This document shows positions 16,630-25,637 of a stretch of DNA of 64,000 nt, piece by piece. The stretch is from positions 210,671-274,670 of the forward strand of contig NZ_JAUSSZ010000004.1 in NCBI RefSeq assembly GCF_030812595.1, given 5' to 3'. The translations under genes and the position numbers were made by a program. The DNA comes from Arthrobacter bambusae. Its GTDB lineage: Bacteria; Actinomycetota; Actinomycetes; Actinomycetales; Micrococcaceae. Each line of letters begins with the position of its first letter. Within the stretch, counting starts at the first letter, position 1. Below the pieces are notes generated by a model. It had not been told where the DNA came from. It saw only the letters and a program-made list of their open reading frames with translations, and did no database searches.

Positions 16630-17448
16630 TTACTGCTTGGCCGGGTCCTCGCCGTTCGCGGCTTCTTCGCCGGTCCCGGGTTCGTTCACTCGGACACCGT
16701 ACTGCGGGCGTCCGTCGGGCAGGTCCGGGTAGCGGACGCCGCTGGTTGGCCGCGCGGCCGCTGGCGGGGTATCCGCGGCAGGTTGGGCGGCGTCGGCCGC
16801 CCCCTGTCCGGCTTCAGGACCACGCTGGCCGTAGGGATCCTGCCAAGACGCCGGGCGCTCGGGAGCCCCGCCCTGGTGTGCACCGGGATGGGCCGGCGGG
16901 TTCCGGTAGTCCTGCGGGGTGTATGCCTGCGGGGGCCGGCCGAAAGCCGCCTCCGAGGGATTCATTGGCAACTGGTGAAGGAGGCGGCGCGCTTCATGGG
17001 CTGCCTCCAACGCGACAATGACGTCGTAGTTCGTCGCAACCACCTGGCTGGTGGAGGTGAAGTCCCGCTTGCCTCGCTGCGCGGCGTAAGTGACAATCCC
17101 AAAGAGCATGAAGAATGCCGCGCCCATGAGGACCGAGGTCACAATCGAGAAGGGACCGCCGGCCGGCGTAAAGAAGGACAGCATGACGCCCACGAACAAG
17201 CCGAACCACATACCGCTCAAGGCGCCGGACAAAGCAACCCGCGGGTAACTGAGCCGCCCCGTGACCCGCTCCACCATTTTCAGGTCGTTTCCGACGATGG
17301 AGACATGCTGGACGGGGAACTGCTGGTCGGCAAGGTAATCCACCGCCTTTTGGGCATCGAGATAGGAAGTGTAAGAGCCCACGGTGTCGCCCTTGGGGAC
17401 GCTCCGGGATTCCTCCGTGGCCTTGGGGGCACCGAAAATGTTCGCCAT
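16630..17448 (-). CDS. General stress protein-like membrane protein (YflT N-domain)
   Basis: Protein of 272 residues. The N-terminal part (MANIFGAPKATEESRS, then SYLDAQKAVDYLADQQFPV and HVSIVGNDLKMVERVTGRL) is the general-stress/YflT-like domain. Two hydrophobic segments follow (about 85-130), then a helical stretch, then a Pro/Ala/Gly-rich tail of about 110 residues. The ATG at 17448 has a GGGGG ribosome binding site. It is divergent from the MgtE-N/CBS gene, an arrangement also known from mycobacteria. Function in stress is inferred from family only. Confidence 0.8.
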   Translation of the reverse strand: MANIFGAPKATEESRSVPKGDTVGSYTSYLDAQKAVDYLADQQFPVQHVSIVGNDLKMVERVTGRLSYPRVALSGALSGMWFGLFVGVMLSFFTPAGGPFSIVTSVLMGAAFFMLFGIVTYAAQRGKRDFTSTSQVVATNYDVIVALEAAHEARRLLHQLPMNPSEAAFGRPPQAYTPQDYRNPPAHPGAHQGGAPERPASWQDPYGQRGPEAGQGAADAAQPAADTPPAAARPTSGVRYPDLPDGRPQYGVRVNEPGTGEEAANGEDPAKQ

Positions 17449-17512
17449 ACCCCCATTCTGTCCCATACACATGTGAACCGGCTGGAATTCAGCTAAAAGA
17501 GAGCAGACTCGG

Positions 17513-17518
17513 TAGCCT
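17513..17518 (+). promoter_or_regulatory. Predicted -10 box of a leaderless transcript (MgtE-N/CBS gene)
   Basis: TAGCCT lies 6 nt before the GTG start at 17525; no Shine-Dalgarno is present. Confidence 0.55.
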
Positions 17519-17524
17519 GTAAGG

Positions 17525-18808
17525 GTGAGCACAAATCCTTCACGCGTCTTTGTTGCGCGCCTGCTCGGCCTCGACGTTTTCGACCCCGTGGGCGATCGGC
17601 TGGGCCGGCTGCGCGATGTCGTGGTGCTCTCGCGCGGCTTGCGCGGGGCCCCGCATGCAGTGGGCATCGTCGTCGAGGTCCCCGGCAAGAAGCGGGTATT
17701 CGTTCCCATGACCCGGCTGACGTCGATGGACCAGGCCCAGATCATCTGCACCGGCCTGGTCAATCTGCGGCGCTTCCAGCAACGCGGTGCCGAGCAGCTG
17801 GTGGTCGGCGAGCTCTTTGACCGCAAGGTAACCCTCAAGGACGGCAGCGGCGACGCCATAATCGAAGACATCGCCCTGGACCAGCAGCGCAACGGTGAAT
17901 GGCTGGTCTCCAAGCTTTTCGTTCGACGCGGCACGTCCACCTCAAGGCTTCGGGGGCTGCGCCGTGGCCACACCCTGCTGGTGGACTGGGCGGAGACATT
18001 GCAGGGCTCCGCAAACGATCCCCAGGGTGCGAGCCACTTCGTTGCCACCCACGAGGACCTCAAACCGGCCGACTTCGCGGACGCACTCCAGGAGATGTCG
18101 GACAAGCGACGGATCGAAGTAGCCAGCGAGCTGCAGGACGAACGCCTCGCAGACGTGCTCCAGGAATTGCCTGAAGAAGACCAGGTGACGCTCCTGTCCG
18201 CTTTGGACAACGAACGCGCGGCCGACGTGCTGGAAGAAATGGACCCGGACGACGCCGCAGACCTGTTGGCGGACCTGCCGTCCGCCAAAGCCGAGGAACT
18301 GCTGCTCCTCATGGAGCCCGACGAGGCCGACGACGTCCGCAGGCTCCTGCAGTATGACGAAGACACTGCCGGCGGGCTCATGACCCCCGTGCCCGTTATT
18401 CTTCCCCCGGAAGCCACAGTCGCCGAAGCGCTCGCCCACGTGCGCAGCGAGGAGCTCTCCCCCGCGCTGGCCTCGGCGATCTTCATCTGCCGCCCGCCGT
18501 TGGAGACCCCCACGGGGCGGTTCCTCGGCGTCGTGCATATCCAGCAATTGCTCCGCAGTGCCCCGCCCGAACAGCTGGGAAGCATCGTGGACAAGAACCT
18601 GGAGCCGGTTTCCGATCACGCCAGCGTCAGCGAGGTCAGCCACACCATGGCCTCCTACAACCTCAACTCCCTCCCGGTCGTCAATAGCGCCGGTCGCCTA
18701 GTAGGGGCGGTGACTGTTGATGACCTCTTGGACCACTTGCTTCCGGACGACTGGCGAACCCACGACGACGGAGCCCCGATCAGGAAACTAGGAGGCCGAA
18801 TTGGCTGA
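17525..18808 (+). CDS. Soluble MgtE N-terminal and CBS domain protein
   Basis: Cytosolic protein of 427 residues. The N-terminal 150 residues look like two PRC-barrel-type modules (ARLLGLDVFDPVGDRLGRLRD). Next is a MgtE-N superhelical domain rich in acidic DVLQELPEED, DVLEEMDPDDA and DLPSAKAEELL repeats, followed by a CBS pair ending VVNSAGRLVGAVTVDDLLDHL. It lacks the membrane domain of the magnesium channel MgtE, so it may be a magnesium or nucleotide sensor. It overlaps the DUF1003 gene by 8 nt. GTG start. Confidence 0.85.
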   Translation: MSTNPSRVFVARLLGLDVFDPVGDRLGRLRDVVVLSRGLRGAPHAVGIVVEVPGKKRVFVPMTRLTSMDQAQIICTGLVNLRRFQQRGAEQLVVGELFDRKVTLKDGSGDAIIEDIALDQQRNGEWLVSKLFVRRGTSTSRLRGLRRGHTLLVDWAETLQGSANDPQGASHFVATHEDLKPADFADALQEMSDKRRIEVASELQDERLADVLQELPEEDQVTLLSALDNERAADVLEEMDPDDAADLLADLPSAKAEELLLLMEPDEADDVRRLLQYDEDTAGGLMTPVPVILPPEATVAEALAHVRSEELSPALASAIFICRPPLETPTGRFLGVVHIQQLLRSAPPEQLGSIVDKNLEPVSDHASVSEVSHTMASYNLNSLPVVNSAGRLVGAVTVDDLLDHLLPDDWRTHDDGAPIRKLGGRIG

Positions 18809-19484
18809 GAAGCCCACCAGCGGCGGACTGGACACCCCGCTCGAGCTGCGCTCCCGCATGCTCCCGAGTTTCAGCAGCGACCCCGATGCCTTCGGCCGCT
18901 TTGCCGAGCGCTTCGCCCGCTACATGGGCACGGCGAATTTCCTTTTCTACATGACGATCTTCGTGGTCGTCTGGATAGCGATCAACGTCATTGGCTTGTT
19001 CGGCTTCCAATGGGATCCCTACCCATTCATCCTCCTCAATCTTTTTTTCTCCACCCAGGCCTCCTACGCCGCTCCCCTGATCCTGTTGGCACAGAACCGC
19101 CAGGACGACAGGGACCGCGTGACGATCGAGCAGGACCGCGCACGTGACGAGCGCAACCTGGCTGACACCGAATACCTGACGCGTGAGGTCGCGGCCCTTC
19201 GCATCGCCTTGCGTGAGGTAGCCACGAGGGACTACGTGCGTGCCGAACTCCGCTCGCTGCTGTCGGATCTGCTTGACGCCCAGGAGGAAATGGGCACGAA
19301 CAATCGCGATGGCTCGAATAACGGCGATAAGACCAAGGACAAGCGCGACAAACAGCGCAATCCCAAGACCCAGCAAATCCCGAAAGTCCACCCAGCGCAC
19401 TCCAGCGCCACTGAAGCAGAATCCGGACTCTCGACAGTCGGCACTTCGCCGAGCACAGGTTCCCCCACCCAGCCCGAAAGCTGA
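18801..19484 (+). CDS. DUF1003 family membrane protein
   Basis: Membrane protein of 227 residues. The core about residues 30-130 has two hydrophobic helices (LFYMTIFVVVWIAINVIG and the FILLNLFFSTQASYAAPLIL segment) and the family motif LAQNRQDDRDR. A charged C-terminal tail follows. It starts at a TTG (18801) with AGGAGGCCGAA just upstream and overlaps the MgtE-N/CBS gene. The same pair occurs next to mrp in mycobacteria. Function unknown. Confidence 0.85.
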   Translation: MAEKPTSGGLDTPLELRSRMLPSFSSDPDAFGRFAERFARYMGTANFLFYMTIFVVVWIAINVIGLFGFQWDPYPFILLNLFFSTQASYAAPLILLAQNRQDDRDRVTIEQDRARDERNLADTEYLTREVAALRIALREVATRDYVRAELRSLLSDLLDAQEEMGTNNRDGSNNGDKTKDKRDKQRNPKTQQIPKVHPAHSSATEAESGLSTVGTSPSTGSPTQPES

Positions 19485-19495
19485 ATGCACACCCC

Positions 19496-20623
19496 ATGAG
19501 CACCCCATCCGCCGAGGCCCTCAACGCTGCCTTGGCAACCGTCATCGATCCCGAACTCCGCCGTCCCATCACTGAATTGGGAATGCTGGATTCGGTAGAG
19601 GCCAATCCGGACGGAACCGTCCGGGTTGCCGTGCTGCTGACCATCGCAGGATGCCCCCTCCGTGAGACCATCACGGCCGACGCCACCGCCGCCCTTGCCC
19701 GGGTTCCGGGCGTGACAGGCGTCGAGGTCGAGCTCAAGGTCATGACGCAGCCCCAACGCGACGCCCTCAAGGAACGCTTGCGGGGCGCTGGCGGCCAACG
19801 CGGAATCCCTTTCAACGAACCCGGCTCGCTGACAAAGGTTTTCGCCGTGGCCAGCGGCAAGGGTGGTGTGGGGAAGTCCTCGGTGACGGTCAACCTTGCG
19901 TGCGCCCTTGCAGCGCAGGGCCTGCGTGTAGGAATCGTCGACGCCGATGTCCACGGCTTCTCCGTGCCGGGTCTCATGGGAATCACGCAGCAGCCCACGC
20001 GGGTGGACGACATGATCCTCCCGCCTGTGGGCTTCGGCGTGAAGGTGATCTCCGTTGGCATGTTTGTTTCCGGGAACAAGGCAGTCGCCTGGCGCGGACC
20101 CATGTTGCACCGCGCCTTGGAGCAATTCCTCACGGACGTCTACTTCGGCGATCTAGATGCCCTGTTCCTGGATCTTCCGCCCGGCACGGGCGACATCGCC
20201 ATTTCGGTGGCCCAGCTGCTTCCCAACGCTGAAATCCTCGTCGTGACCACCCCGCAGGCCGCAGCAGCGGATGTTGCCGAGAGGGCCGGGACCATCGCGA
20301 CGCAGACAGGCCAGAAGCTTGCCGGAGTCGTGGAGAACATGTCCTTCCTGGAGATGCCCGACGGCGGCAGGATGGAATTGTTCGGAAGCGGCGGCGGCCT
20401 TGTGCTTGCTGAGCGGCTGAGCGCCGCCGTCGGAACGGATGTCCCGCTGCTGGGACAAATTCCTTTGGACATCCGTCTGCGCGAAGGCGGAGACGCGGGC
20501 CGCCCTGTGGTGTTGACGGCTCCCGAGTCGGCCGCAGCACAAGCCCTTCAGGGCATCGCGGGAAAGCTCAACGCCAAGCCACGCGGCCTGGCCGGAATGT
20601 CCCTCGGGATCCAGCCGAAATAG
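19496..20623 (+). CDS. mrp: Mrp/NBP35-family iron-sulfur carrier ATPase
   Basis: P-loop ATPase of 375 residues implicated in iron-sulfur cluster transfer. An N-terminal MIP18/DUF59 domain (about 1-95) precedes the deviant Walker A motif ASGKGGVGKSS near residue 120, followed by VDADVHGFSVPGLMG and DLPPGTGD. The usual C-terminal CxxC of many Mrp proteins is not apparent here. It starts 11 nt after the DUF1003 gene and runs convergent to tatB with a 3-nt gap. Confidence 0.92.
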   Translation: MSTPSAEALNAALATVIDPELRRPITELGMLDSVEANPDGTVRVAVLLTIAGCPLRETITADATAALARVPGVTGVEVELKVMTQPQRDALKERLRGAGGQRGIPFNEPGSLTKVFAVASGKGGVGKSSVTVNLACALAAQGLRVGIVDADVHGFSVPGLMGITQQPTRVDDMILPPVGFGVKVISVGMFVSGNKAVAWRGPMLHRALEQFLTDVYFGDLDALFLDLPPGTGDIAISVAQLLPNAEILVVTTPQAAAADVAERAGTIATQTGQKLAGVVENMSFLEMPDGGRMELFGSGGGLVLAERLSAAVGTDVPLLGQIPLDIRLREGGDAGRPVVLTAPESAAAQALQGIAGKLNAKPRGLAGMSLGIQPK

Positions 20624-20626
20624 CTT

Positions 20627-21010
20627 CTAGGTGGCCTCGGCGTCGAAGGGCGCTTTCTCGCCGACGGAAAGCCGTTCGACCACCCGTTCGGGAACTTTCG
20701 GTCCAGGGTCCGCTGTTGCTACAGCGACAGGCGCACCGTCGCTGACAGGTTTCGTGTCGTCGTCGAGCAGTGCTTCCTTGATGATCCGGCGCGGATCGTA
20801 CTGGCGCGGATCATACTTCTTCCAGTCGACGTCATCTATATCGATGCCGACTTCTTCCTTGATCTGCTCACGTGCGCCGGAGGCCATGCGCCGCAGTTCC
20901 TTGACCAGATTGGTCAACTTCCGTGTGTATTCGGGCAAACGGCTGGGCCCGATCACGATGACGCCGATGATCAGCAGGACGATGAACTCCGAGCCATTGA
21001 TTCCAAACAC
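20627..21010 (-). CDS. tatB: Sec-independent (twin-arginine) translocase subunit TatB
   Basis: Component of the TatABC export machinery. The protein has 127 residues: an N-terminal membrane helix INGSEFIVLLIIGVIVIGP, the hinge RLPEYTRKL, an amphipathic helix and a charged tail. The GTG at 21010 (VFGINGSEF) is chosen because the fold starts there and a TAACCT box sits 7 nt upstream. It follows the anti-sigma factor gene, as in the mycobacterial sigE locus. Confidence 0.9.
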   Translation of the reverse strand: MFGINGSEFIVLLIIGVIVIGPSRLPEYTRKLTNLVKELRRMASGAREQIKEEVGIDIDDVDWKKYDPRQYDPRRIIKEALLDDDTKPVSDGAPVAVATADPGPKVPERVVERLSVGEKAPFDAEAT

Positions 21011-21017
21011 GTATCGA

Positions 21018-21023
21018 AGGTTA
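21018..21023 (-). promoter_or_regulatory. Predicted -10 box of a leaderless tatB transcript
   Basis: TAACCT (minus strand) ends 7 nt before the GTG of tatB, inside the short gap after the anti-sigma gene. Confidence 0.45.
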
Positions 21024-21041
21024 CCTTGTCCGTTGGTCCGC

Positions 21042-21950
21042 TCAGAAACCTGCGACGCCTGCGAGGGCATGGAGTCCCCGCTGCAGCCGTTCATTCCAGG
21101 TCTCGCCACTGGTTTCGGCGGGCCGGGCAACCACCAGCGAATCGCCTGCCTTCACGAGCTCCGGAACCGCCCTTGCTGACTGATCGGCAGGCATGTCGGA
21201 GGAATAGCGCAGCACGGCAACCGGCGAGGAGTAGACGGCTTGCCACGCGGCCCCCTGGGTGATGGAGAGTTGGGTCCCTGAAGTGCCGCTGCCCTCCAAG
21301 TGCTGCTCCACCAAGGTGGCGTGGTGGTCACCGTCGCTGAGGTCCAGCTCAACGGCAGGGTGCCCGTCCTGCATCAAGGCCCGGGCGGAAACCATGTGAT
21401 ATCCCATGCTTGCCATTTCGGGACATGCCCAGCCGTCCTTCCGTAGTTCGGACAACTGCTGCTCACTCAGGCTTACTGTCCCTGCCACGCTGACGGGCAG
21501 GCTCAGCTGTGAACCTGTCACGGGGAGCTGCTCTCCAGCGTTTCCCGGCACCGTTGAACTGACCAGGGTCCGGATTTCCTGCTCTCCCCGGTTGGATGCC
21601 TGCGGCGCAACTTCCCCGCCGAGCGCGTAGGCTGCAACCGCCAGGATCCCGGCGCTCACTGCGAGTCCTCCGGCCGCGGCGCTGGCCAGCCGGATGCCGT
21701 GCCACACGCTTCGCTGGGGCACTGGGCGTTCGGGGATATCGGATTGCGCCAACCGCTGGGTATGTTCGATCAGCCTGTTGGTGAAATCCCGGCTGGCCTC
21801 GGGGACCGCGGCACGGCGAAGCCGCTCCAGGTACTGGCGTTCCCGCAGGACTGCGGCATGGCACTCAGAGCATTCCTGCAGATGGCGGGGGGCGCGGCTG
21901 TGCCGGATATCTCCCCTGGTCAGACCACGCCGTCGTTTCAGCAGACCCAT
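21042..21950 (-). CDS. Anti-sigma factor (RseA/ZAS-like)
   Basis: Membrane-anchored regulator of 302 residues. The N-terminus has HLQECSECHAAV, a zinc-type HxxxCxxC of anti-sigma domains. A single membrane helix follows at about 85-110 (LASAAAGGLAVSAGILAVAAYAL), then an extracytoplasmic domain. It starts 6 nt after the ECF sigma gene and is thus its probable antagonist. No HtrA-type protease gene is between it and tatB, unlike the mycobacterial locus. Confidence 0.88.
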   Translation of the reverse strand: MGLLKRRRGLTRGDIRHSRAPRHLQECSECHAAVLRERQYLERLRRAAVPEASRDFTNRLIEHTQRLAQSDIPERPVPQRSVWHGIRLASAAAGGLAVSAGILAVAAYALGGEVAPQASNRGEQEIRTLVSSTVPGNAGEQLPVTGSQLSLPVSVAGTVSLSEQQLSELRKDGWACPEMASMGYHMVSARALMQDGHPAVELDLSDGDHHATLVEQHLEGSGTSGTQLSITQGAAWQAVYSSPVAVLRYSSDMPADQSARAVPELVKAGDSLVVARPAETSGETWNERLQRGLHALAGVAGF

Positions 21951-21956
21951 CGGCGC

Positions 21957-22601
21957 TTACAGGAGACCGGCGATGCGCGGCATCTTGAGCCGCGGCTTGC
22001 GGGCTTGGACAGGACGCGGATCCCGGTGCGCCAACTTTTCGCGGAGCATTGTCCGTCCGCGGTGGATGCGGGACCTGACGGTCCCCAGCTTCACGTCGAG
22101 AGCTTCGGCGACCTCGTCGTATGACAGGCCTTCAAGATCGCAAAGCACGACGGCGGCGCGAAAGTCGGGAGGGAGTTCTTCCAAGGCGCGCTGCACGTCA
22201 AGATCGAGGTTGTTCAACTCGAAGCTCTGCTCGGGACCGGGTTCATGCCCCGGCAGCCGGGACTCGGCGTCTTCGGCCAGGGCATCGAAGCGTATGCGGC
22301 TTTTCCGGCGGGCTTGGTCGAGGAAGAGGTTGGTGGTGATGCGGTGCAGCCAGCCATCGAGTGTGCCTGGCTTGAAGTTTTCGAGCGAGCGGAAGACCCG
22401 AACGAAGACTTCCTGGGTGAGGTCCTCGGCGTCGAACTTGTTTCCAGTGAGTCGATAGGCAAGGCGAAAAACCTTGGCGGAGTGATTCTCCACCACTTCC
22501 TCCCAGCTCGGCCTGACCCACTCCTCGGCCGGAGGGGCCGTGTCGGTGGAACCCAGGACTGCTGCCGTTGTCTGGACTGGCGCAGCACTTGATGCCCGCA
22601 T
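21957..22601 (-). CDS. sigE: ECF RNA polymerase sigma factor (SigE-like)
   Basis: Extracytoplasmic-function sigma factor of 214 residues. Region 2 is [29 protein letters not shown] and the -10 recognition helix follows in [18 protein letters not shown]. Region 4 is [19 protein letters not shown] and [23 protein letters not shown]. The ATG at 22601 has GAGGGGAG upstream. The locus order with anti-sigma, tatB, mrp and the O-methyltransferase matches the SigE envelope stress locus of mycobacteria, which supports the same role. Confidence 0.92.
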   Translation of the reverse strand: MRASSAAPVQTTAAVLGSTDTAPPAEEWVRPSWEEVVENHSAKVFRLAYRLTGNKFDAEDLTQEVFVRVFRSLENFKPGTLDGWLHRITTNLFLDQARRKSRIRFDALAEDAESRLPGHEPGPEQSFELNNLDLDVQRALEELPPDFRAAVVLCDLEGLSYDEVAEALDVKLGTVRSRIHRGRTMLREKLAHRDPRPVQARKPRLKMPRIAGLL

Positions 22602-22883
22602 CGTCCGCTCCCCTCAAACTGTTTGTCATCCTGCCGGTCACTCAGGAGTTCGTTACCGGCCCTCACTTGGATGGCTGGAAATATATCATCCCAGTATTGG
22701 CTGAGATTTAGCTGATCATGGCCATGCTTTTCCCGCAGAGCGAACATTGTCCGGAGGACACCCGCAATCCGTCCTGGAGACACAGACCGGAGACACAGAA
22801 TTGCGGGCCGCAGGCGTCCGGGCTGGGCGGCCCCTTGCCAGTAGTCTGGAAGCAATACCCCTCTCCCTGGAAAGCGAACCCCC

Positions 22884-23516
22884 ATGAGTGCCGACAAGTC
22901 AACCAGCTGGTCCTATGCAGAAGACCTGCCTGCCGAGGACGACGTGTTGCTTCGCGCCCGTGAACGCTCCTTCGAGCTGGGCGTTACTCCTGTCAGTCCC
23001 GGCGTTGGCGCCGTCCTGACAGTCCTGGCCGCGGCCTCGAAAGCCCAGACGGTCGTAGAGGTCGGATCCGGAGCAGGGGTCTCCGGCGTGTGCCTGTTGC
23101 GAGGCCTCAGCCCCCAGGCGGTCCTGACCACCATCGACGTCGACGTCGAGCACCTCAAGGCCGCCCGCGAGGCCTTCCTGGAATCCGGCAGTCCGGCGAA
23201 CCGCACGCGGACAATCTCCGGCCGCGCAGCCGACGTACTTCCGCGCCTGACCGACTCTGCTTACGACCTCGTGTTCATCGACGCCGACAAGCCCAACTTT
23301 CCCGGTTACGTCCAGCAAGCCATCAGGCTCCTCAAGTCGGGTGGAACTTTGGTCATCAATGACGCCTTGGACAAGGACAAGGTTTCCAACCCGGCTGCCA
23401 GGGACAGCACCACCGTGGTGCTGCGCCAGATCGGTAAGTCCATCCGCGACGACGAACGGCTCTCCTCTGCGATGCTTCCGACGGGTGACGGCTTGCTGGT
23501 GGCGGTCAAGAAGTAG
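22884..23516 (+). CDS. O-methyltransferase family protein
   Basis: SAM-dependent methyltransferase of 210 residues of the small catechol/caffeoyl-CoA O-methyltransferase family. Motif I is VVEVGSGAGVSG near residue 56, and LVFIDADK marks the metal/substrate strand. It is divergent from sigE; the same arrangement occurs in mycobacteria (Rv1220c/sigE). Substrate unknown. ATG at 22884 gives MSADKSTSW. Confidence 0.9.
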   Translation: MSADKSTSWSYAEDLPAEDDVLLRARERSFELGVTPVSPGVGAVLTVLAAASKAQTVVEVGSGAGVSGVCLLRGLSPQAVLTTIDVDVEHLKAAREAFLESGSPANRTRTISGRAADVLPRLTDSAYDLVFIDADKPNFPGYVQQAIRLLKSGGTLVINDALDKDKVSNPAARDSTTVVLRQIGKSIRDDERLSSAMLPTGDGLLVAVKK

Positions 23517-23551
23517 TCGGCGGCCGTTCGCTCTCAGGCTTAAACATGAAA

Positions 23552-23582
23552 GCAGGGCGCCGGCTCTTCTGCCGGGCCCTGC
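23552..23582. terminator. Hairpin between convergent genes
   Basis: Arms 23552-23564 and 23571-23582 pair with one bulge (GCAGGGC with GCCCTGC outermost). There is no clear T-run. It sits between the O-methyltransferase and DUF3117 stops and may act in both directions. Confidence 0.45.
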
Positions 23583-23591
23583 CCAGTGAAT

Positions 23592-23759
23592 CTATTCGGT
23601 AACGCCTACGAGGCATTCCTTGAGGTTCGCCGCCTCTGCTGCGTTGAGCTCGACCACCAGCCGTCCTCCGCCTTCGAGCGGCACACGCATGATCAGGCTG
23701 CGGCCCTCTTTGGTTACTTCCATAGGGCCGTCGCCAGTACGTGGTTTCATAGCCGCCAT
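23592..23759 (-). CDS. DUF3117 family small protein
   Basis: Basic protein of 55 residues reading MAAMKPRTGDGPMEVTKEGR and ending KECLVGVTE. This DUF3117 family is nearly universal in actinobacteria and has no assigned function. The ATG at 23759 is supported by GGAGGGG upstream; the open frame from 23786 has none. It is transcribed alone on the minus strand downstream of the PIG-V-like gene. Confidence 0.93.
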   Translation of the reverse strand: MAAMKPRTGDGPMEVTKEGRSLIMRVPLEGGGRLVVELNAAEAANLKECLVGVTE

Positions 23760-23990
23760 TAGGAAAATCCCCTCCAGTTGTCCCAAGTCCCGCCAACCCG
23801 GCCGGGCTGGCTCCGCGTGGAATATACGGCGTCGACAGTCGTGGCTCTTTAGTCGTCGTCGCCGAGCACCCGAGGGTGCTTTTGTCCTTGCTTGTGTCCA
23901 TTATCTCGTAATTACCCGCCCGTAGCTAATTGATGGACTTTTCCCGGCGGCCCAGGTTCGCGCTTGAACAGGGGAAAGGGACCCGCGGGA

Positions 23991-25268
23991 TCACGGAGGA
24001 TAGTCGCCGCCGCCCGGCAGCGGCGCCCATGCCCACAGCCAGACAATCCAGACGATCTGGAGGAGGAAGAACATGAGCACCACGGTGCCGCGATAGGCCT
24101 TCGAGCGGGACAACCAAGCGGCGCTGAGTGCCAGGGGGAACAGGGGCAGGAGCATCCGGAAGGTACTCGTCTGGGGCTGCAGGAAGACCAAAAGGTAGCC
24201 CATGTAGCACGTGCACCACAATCTCAGTTCGGTGCCCAATGCCCGTACGGGTTTGCTCAACATCAACAGGGCGAAGAGCGCAACGAAGAGAAACGGCGCC
24301 AGAATACCGAGAACGGGCCCGAAGAGCATTTGACCGGTCTCGAACCAAGGCTTGAATGGAACCAGGTCCGCCCCGCGCCAAACAGTCTCGGTCTTCGTGT
24401 ACGCCAGCGGATCCCCCGTGACGGCCCAGGCAATGGCCGGCCACGCGAGGGCACCTGCAACGCTGACCACCACGAGGGCGGCCAGGGATCCAAGTTCCCG
24501 TAGCGTCGGCACTGTAGCTGTCGGCACGGCGGCAGTCACGGACCCGGCGTCCGGGCGGCGCCTAAGCCTCTTCCACAAGTGGTGGAGCAGGAGCAGCCCC
24601 GCCATGGCTGCGAAGGGTACGCCCGTAGGCCTCGAGAGGCACATCAGCAGTACCACGGGCATCGCAGCGAGGTACCGGCGACGCACCACGAGCAGAAGGC
24701 AGCCGGCCAGCAGCAAGGTGTTCAGGGATTCCGCATAGGGAACCTGAAGGATGGCCGAGACGGGGAACATCGAGAAGAAGGTCACTGCCCACAGCGCCGT
24801 GGTGCGCCCGGCGTATTCCCGGAACAACTTGTAGACCACCAGTGCCGCCCCCAGCCCGGACACCACGGCAACGACTGTCAGGGCCGGCAGGGTCGCCAGT
24901 CCGGTGAGAGCACCGAGAGCCCTGCCTAGGTAGGGAAACAAAGGATAGAACGCCCACGAATTTTCCGCGACGCCGCCGTTCGCATTGGCCGGCAAGACAG
25001 GCGGATAACCGTTGTCTGTGGCTTCGGCGTACCAGCGCCCGTCCCAGATCGTGATGAAATTCCAGTAGTCAGGTGCGGGCGGAAACCACGGATTGACGCC
25101 TTGCTGCAGTGCCGCAGCCATGAAGATACAAGCGCTGACGAGTCTCGAGGCGATGTAGACGAGGCCGACCTGGACCCACCACGGCCAGCCCACGGCATGG
25201 GCTCCGAGGCGGCGCAGTCTTCGGGCCAAGGATCCCTTCGGGGTCCTCGCTTCGATTGCCTGGGTCAC
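23991..25268 (-). CDS. PIG-V-like mannosyltransferase family membrane protein
   Basis: Polytopic membrane protein of 425 residues with about nine hydrophobic segments. The first extracytoplasmic loop has WDGRWYAEATDNGYP, and ENSWAFYPLFPYLGR follows; this acidic/aromatic loop and PLFP motif are characteristic of PIG-V-type (GT-C) glycosyltransferases that use polyprenyl-phosphate sugars. It begins with GTG overlapping the preceding gene by 4 nt (GTGA). In actinobacteria such proteins are thought to glycosylate envelope lipids or proteins; the acceptor is unknown. Confidence 0.82.
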   Translation of the reverse strand: MTQAIEARTPKGSLARRLRRLGAHAVGWPWWVQVGLVYIASRLVSACIFMAAALQQGVNPWFPPAPDYWNFITIWDGRWYAEATDNGYPPVLPANANGGVAENSWAFYPLFPYLGRALGALTGLATLPALTVVAVVSGLGAALVVYKLFREYAGRTTALWAVTFFSMFPVSAILQVPYAESLNTLLLAGCLLLVVRRRYLAAMPVVLLMCLSRPTGVPFAAMAGLLLLHHLWKRLRRRPDAGSVTAAVPTATVPTLRELGSLAALVVVSVAGALAWPAIAWAVTGDPLAYTKTETVWRGADLVPFKPWFETGQMLFGPVLGILAPFLFVALFALLMLSKPVRALGTELRLWCTCYMGYLLVFLQPQTSTFRMLLPLFPLALSAAWLSRSKAYRGTVVLMFFLLQIVWIVWLWAWAPLPGGGDYPP

Positions 25269-25600
25269 TCTTTCGGTTCTTCCTGGTCCCCGGTTGCTTC
25301 AAGTGCCAGTTTCAGCCGCTCTATTTCCTTCTCCTGGGAGGTGAGCTGATCCCTCAACTCATCGAGCACCTGATCCACCTGGTCCATCCGGTAGCCCCTC
25401 AGGCCAAGGGCAAACCGCACGCGGTCGACGTCGGCCCCCTTGGCTCCGGCAGGCAGCAGAACCGGCGGCAGGTTCGGGACGGGTTCGTCCAACCCGGCGC
25501 CGGAGTCGAGGCTGGATTTGGCCATTCCGGCGCCGAGGAACACCACGGCACCGATAATGACAATCGCGAGAAAGACCAGAAAAAAGCTCACAACAACCAT
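25265..25600 (-). CDS. Short DivIVA-domain membrane protein
   Basis: Protein of 111 residues with one N-terminal membrane helix (VVVSFFLVFLAIVIIGAVVF), a linker, then the DivI1A motif FALGLRGYRMDQVDQVLDEL and a coiled coil (QLTSQEKEIERLKLALEA). It resembles a membrane-tethered miniature of the Wag31/DivIVA lipid-binding domain. The ATG at 25600 is taken because the open frame upstream (to 25726) is arginine/serine-rich shadow. It is the middle gene of LOG / DivIVA-like / PIG-V. Confidence 0.82.
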   Translation of the reverse strand: MVVVSFFLVFLAIVIIGAVVFLGAGMAKSSLDSGAGLDEPVPNLPPVLLPAGAKGADVDRVRFALGLRGYRMDQVDQVLDELRDQLTSQEKEIERLKLALEATGDQEEPKE

Positions 25601-25637
25601 CGTGCCAGACTGAGCTGGGAGCTCGATGCCGGCAGCG

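Noticed and set aside
16630..18594. 654-codon minus-strand frame joining the general stress protein with upstream sequence
   Set aside because: Only the part from 17448 is protein-like and has a ribosome binding site; the rest is antisense to the MgtE-N/CBS gene.
23865..23880. Small AGCACC/GGTGCT hairpin followed by TTTT on the plus strand
   Set aside because: Short stem, and no plus-strand gene ends nearby; likely chance or minor.
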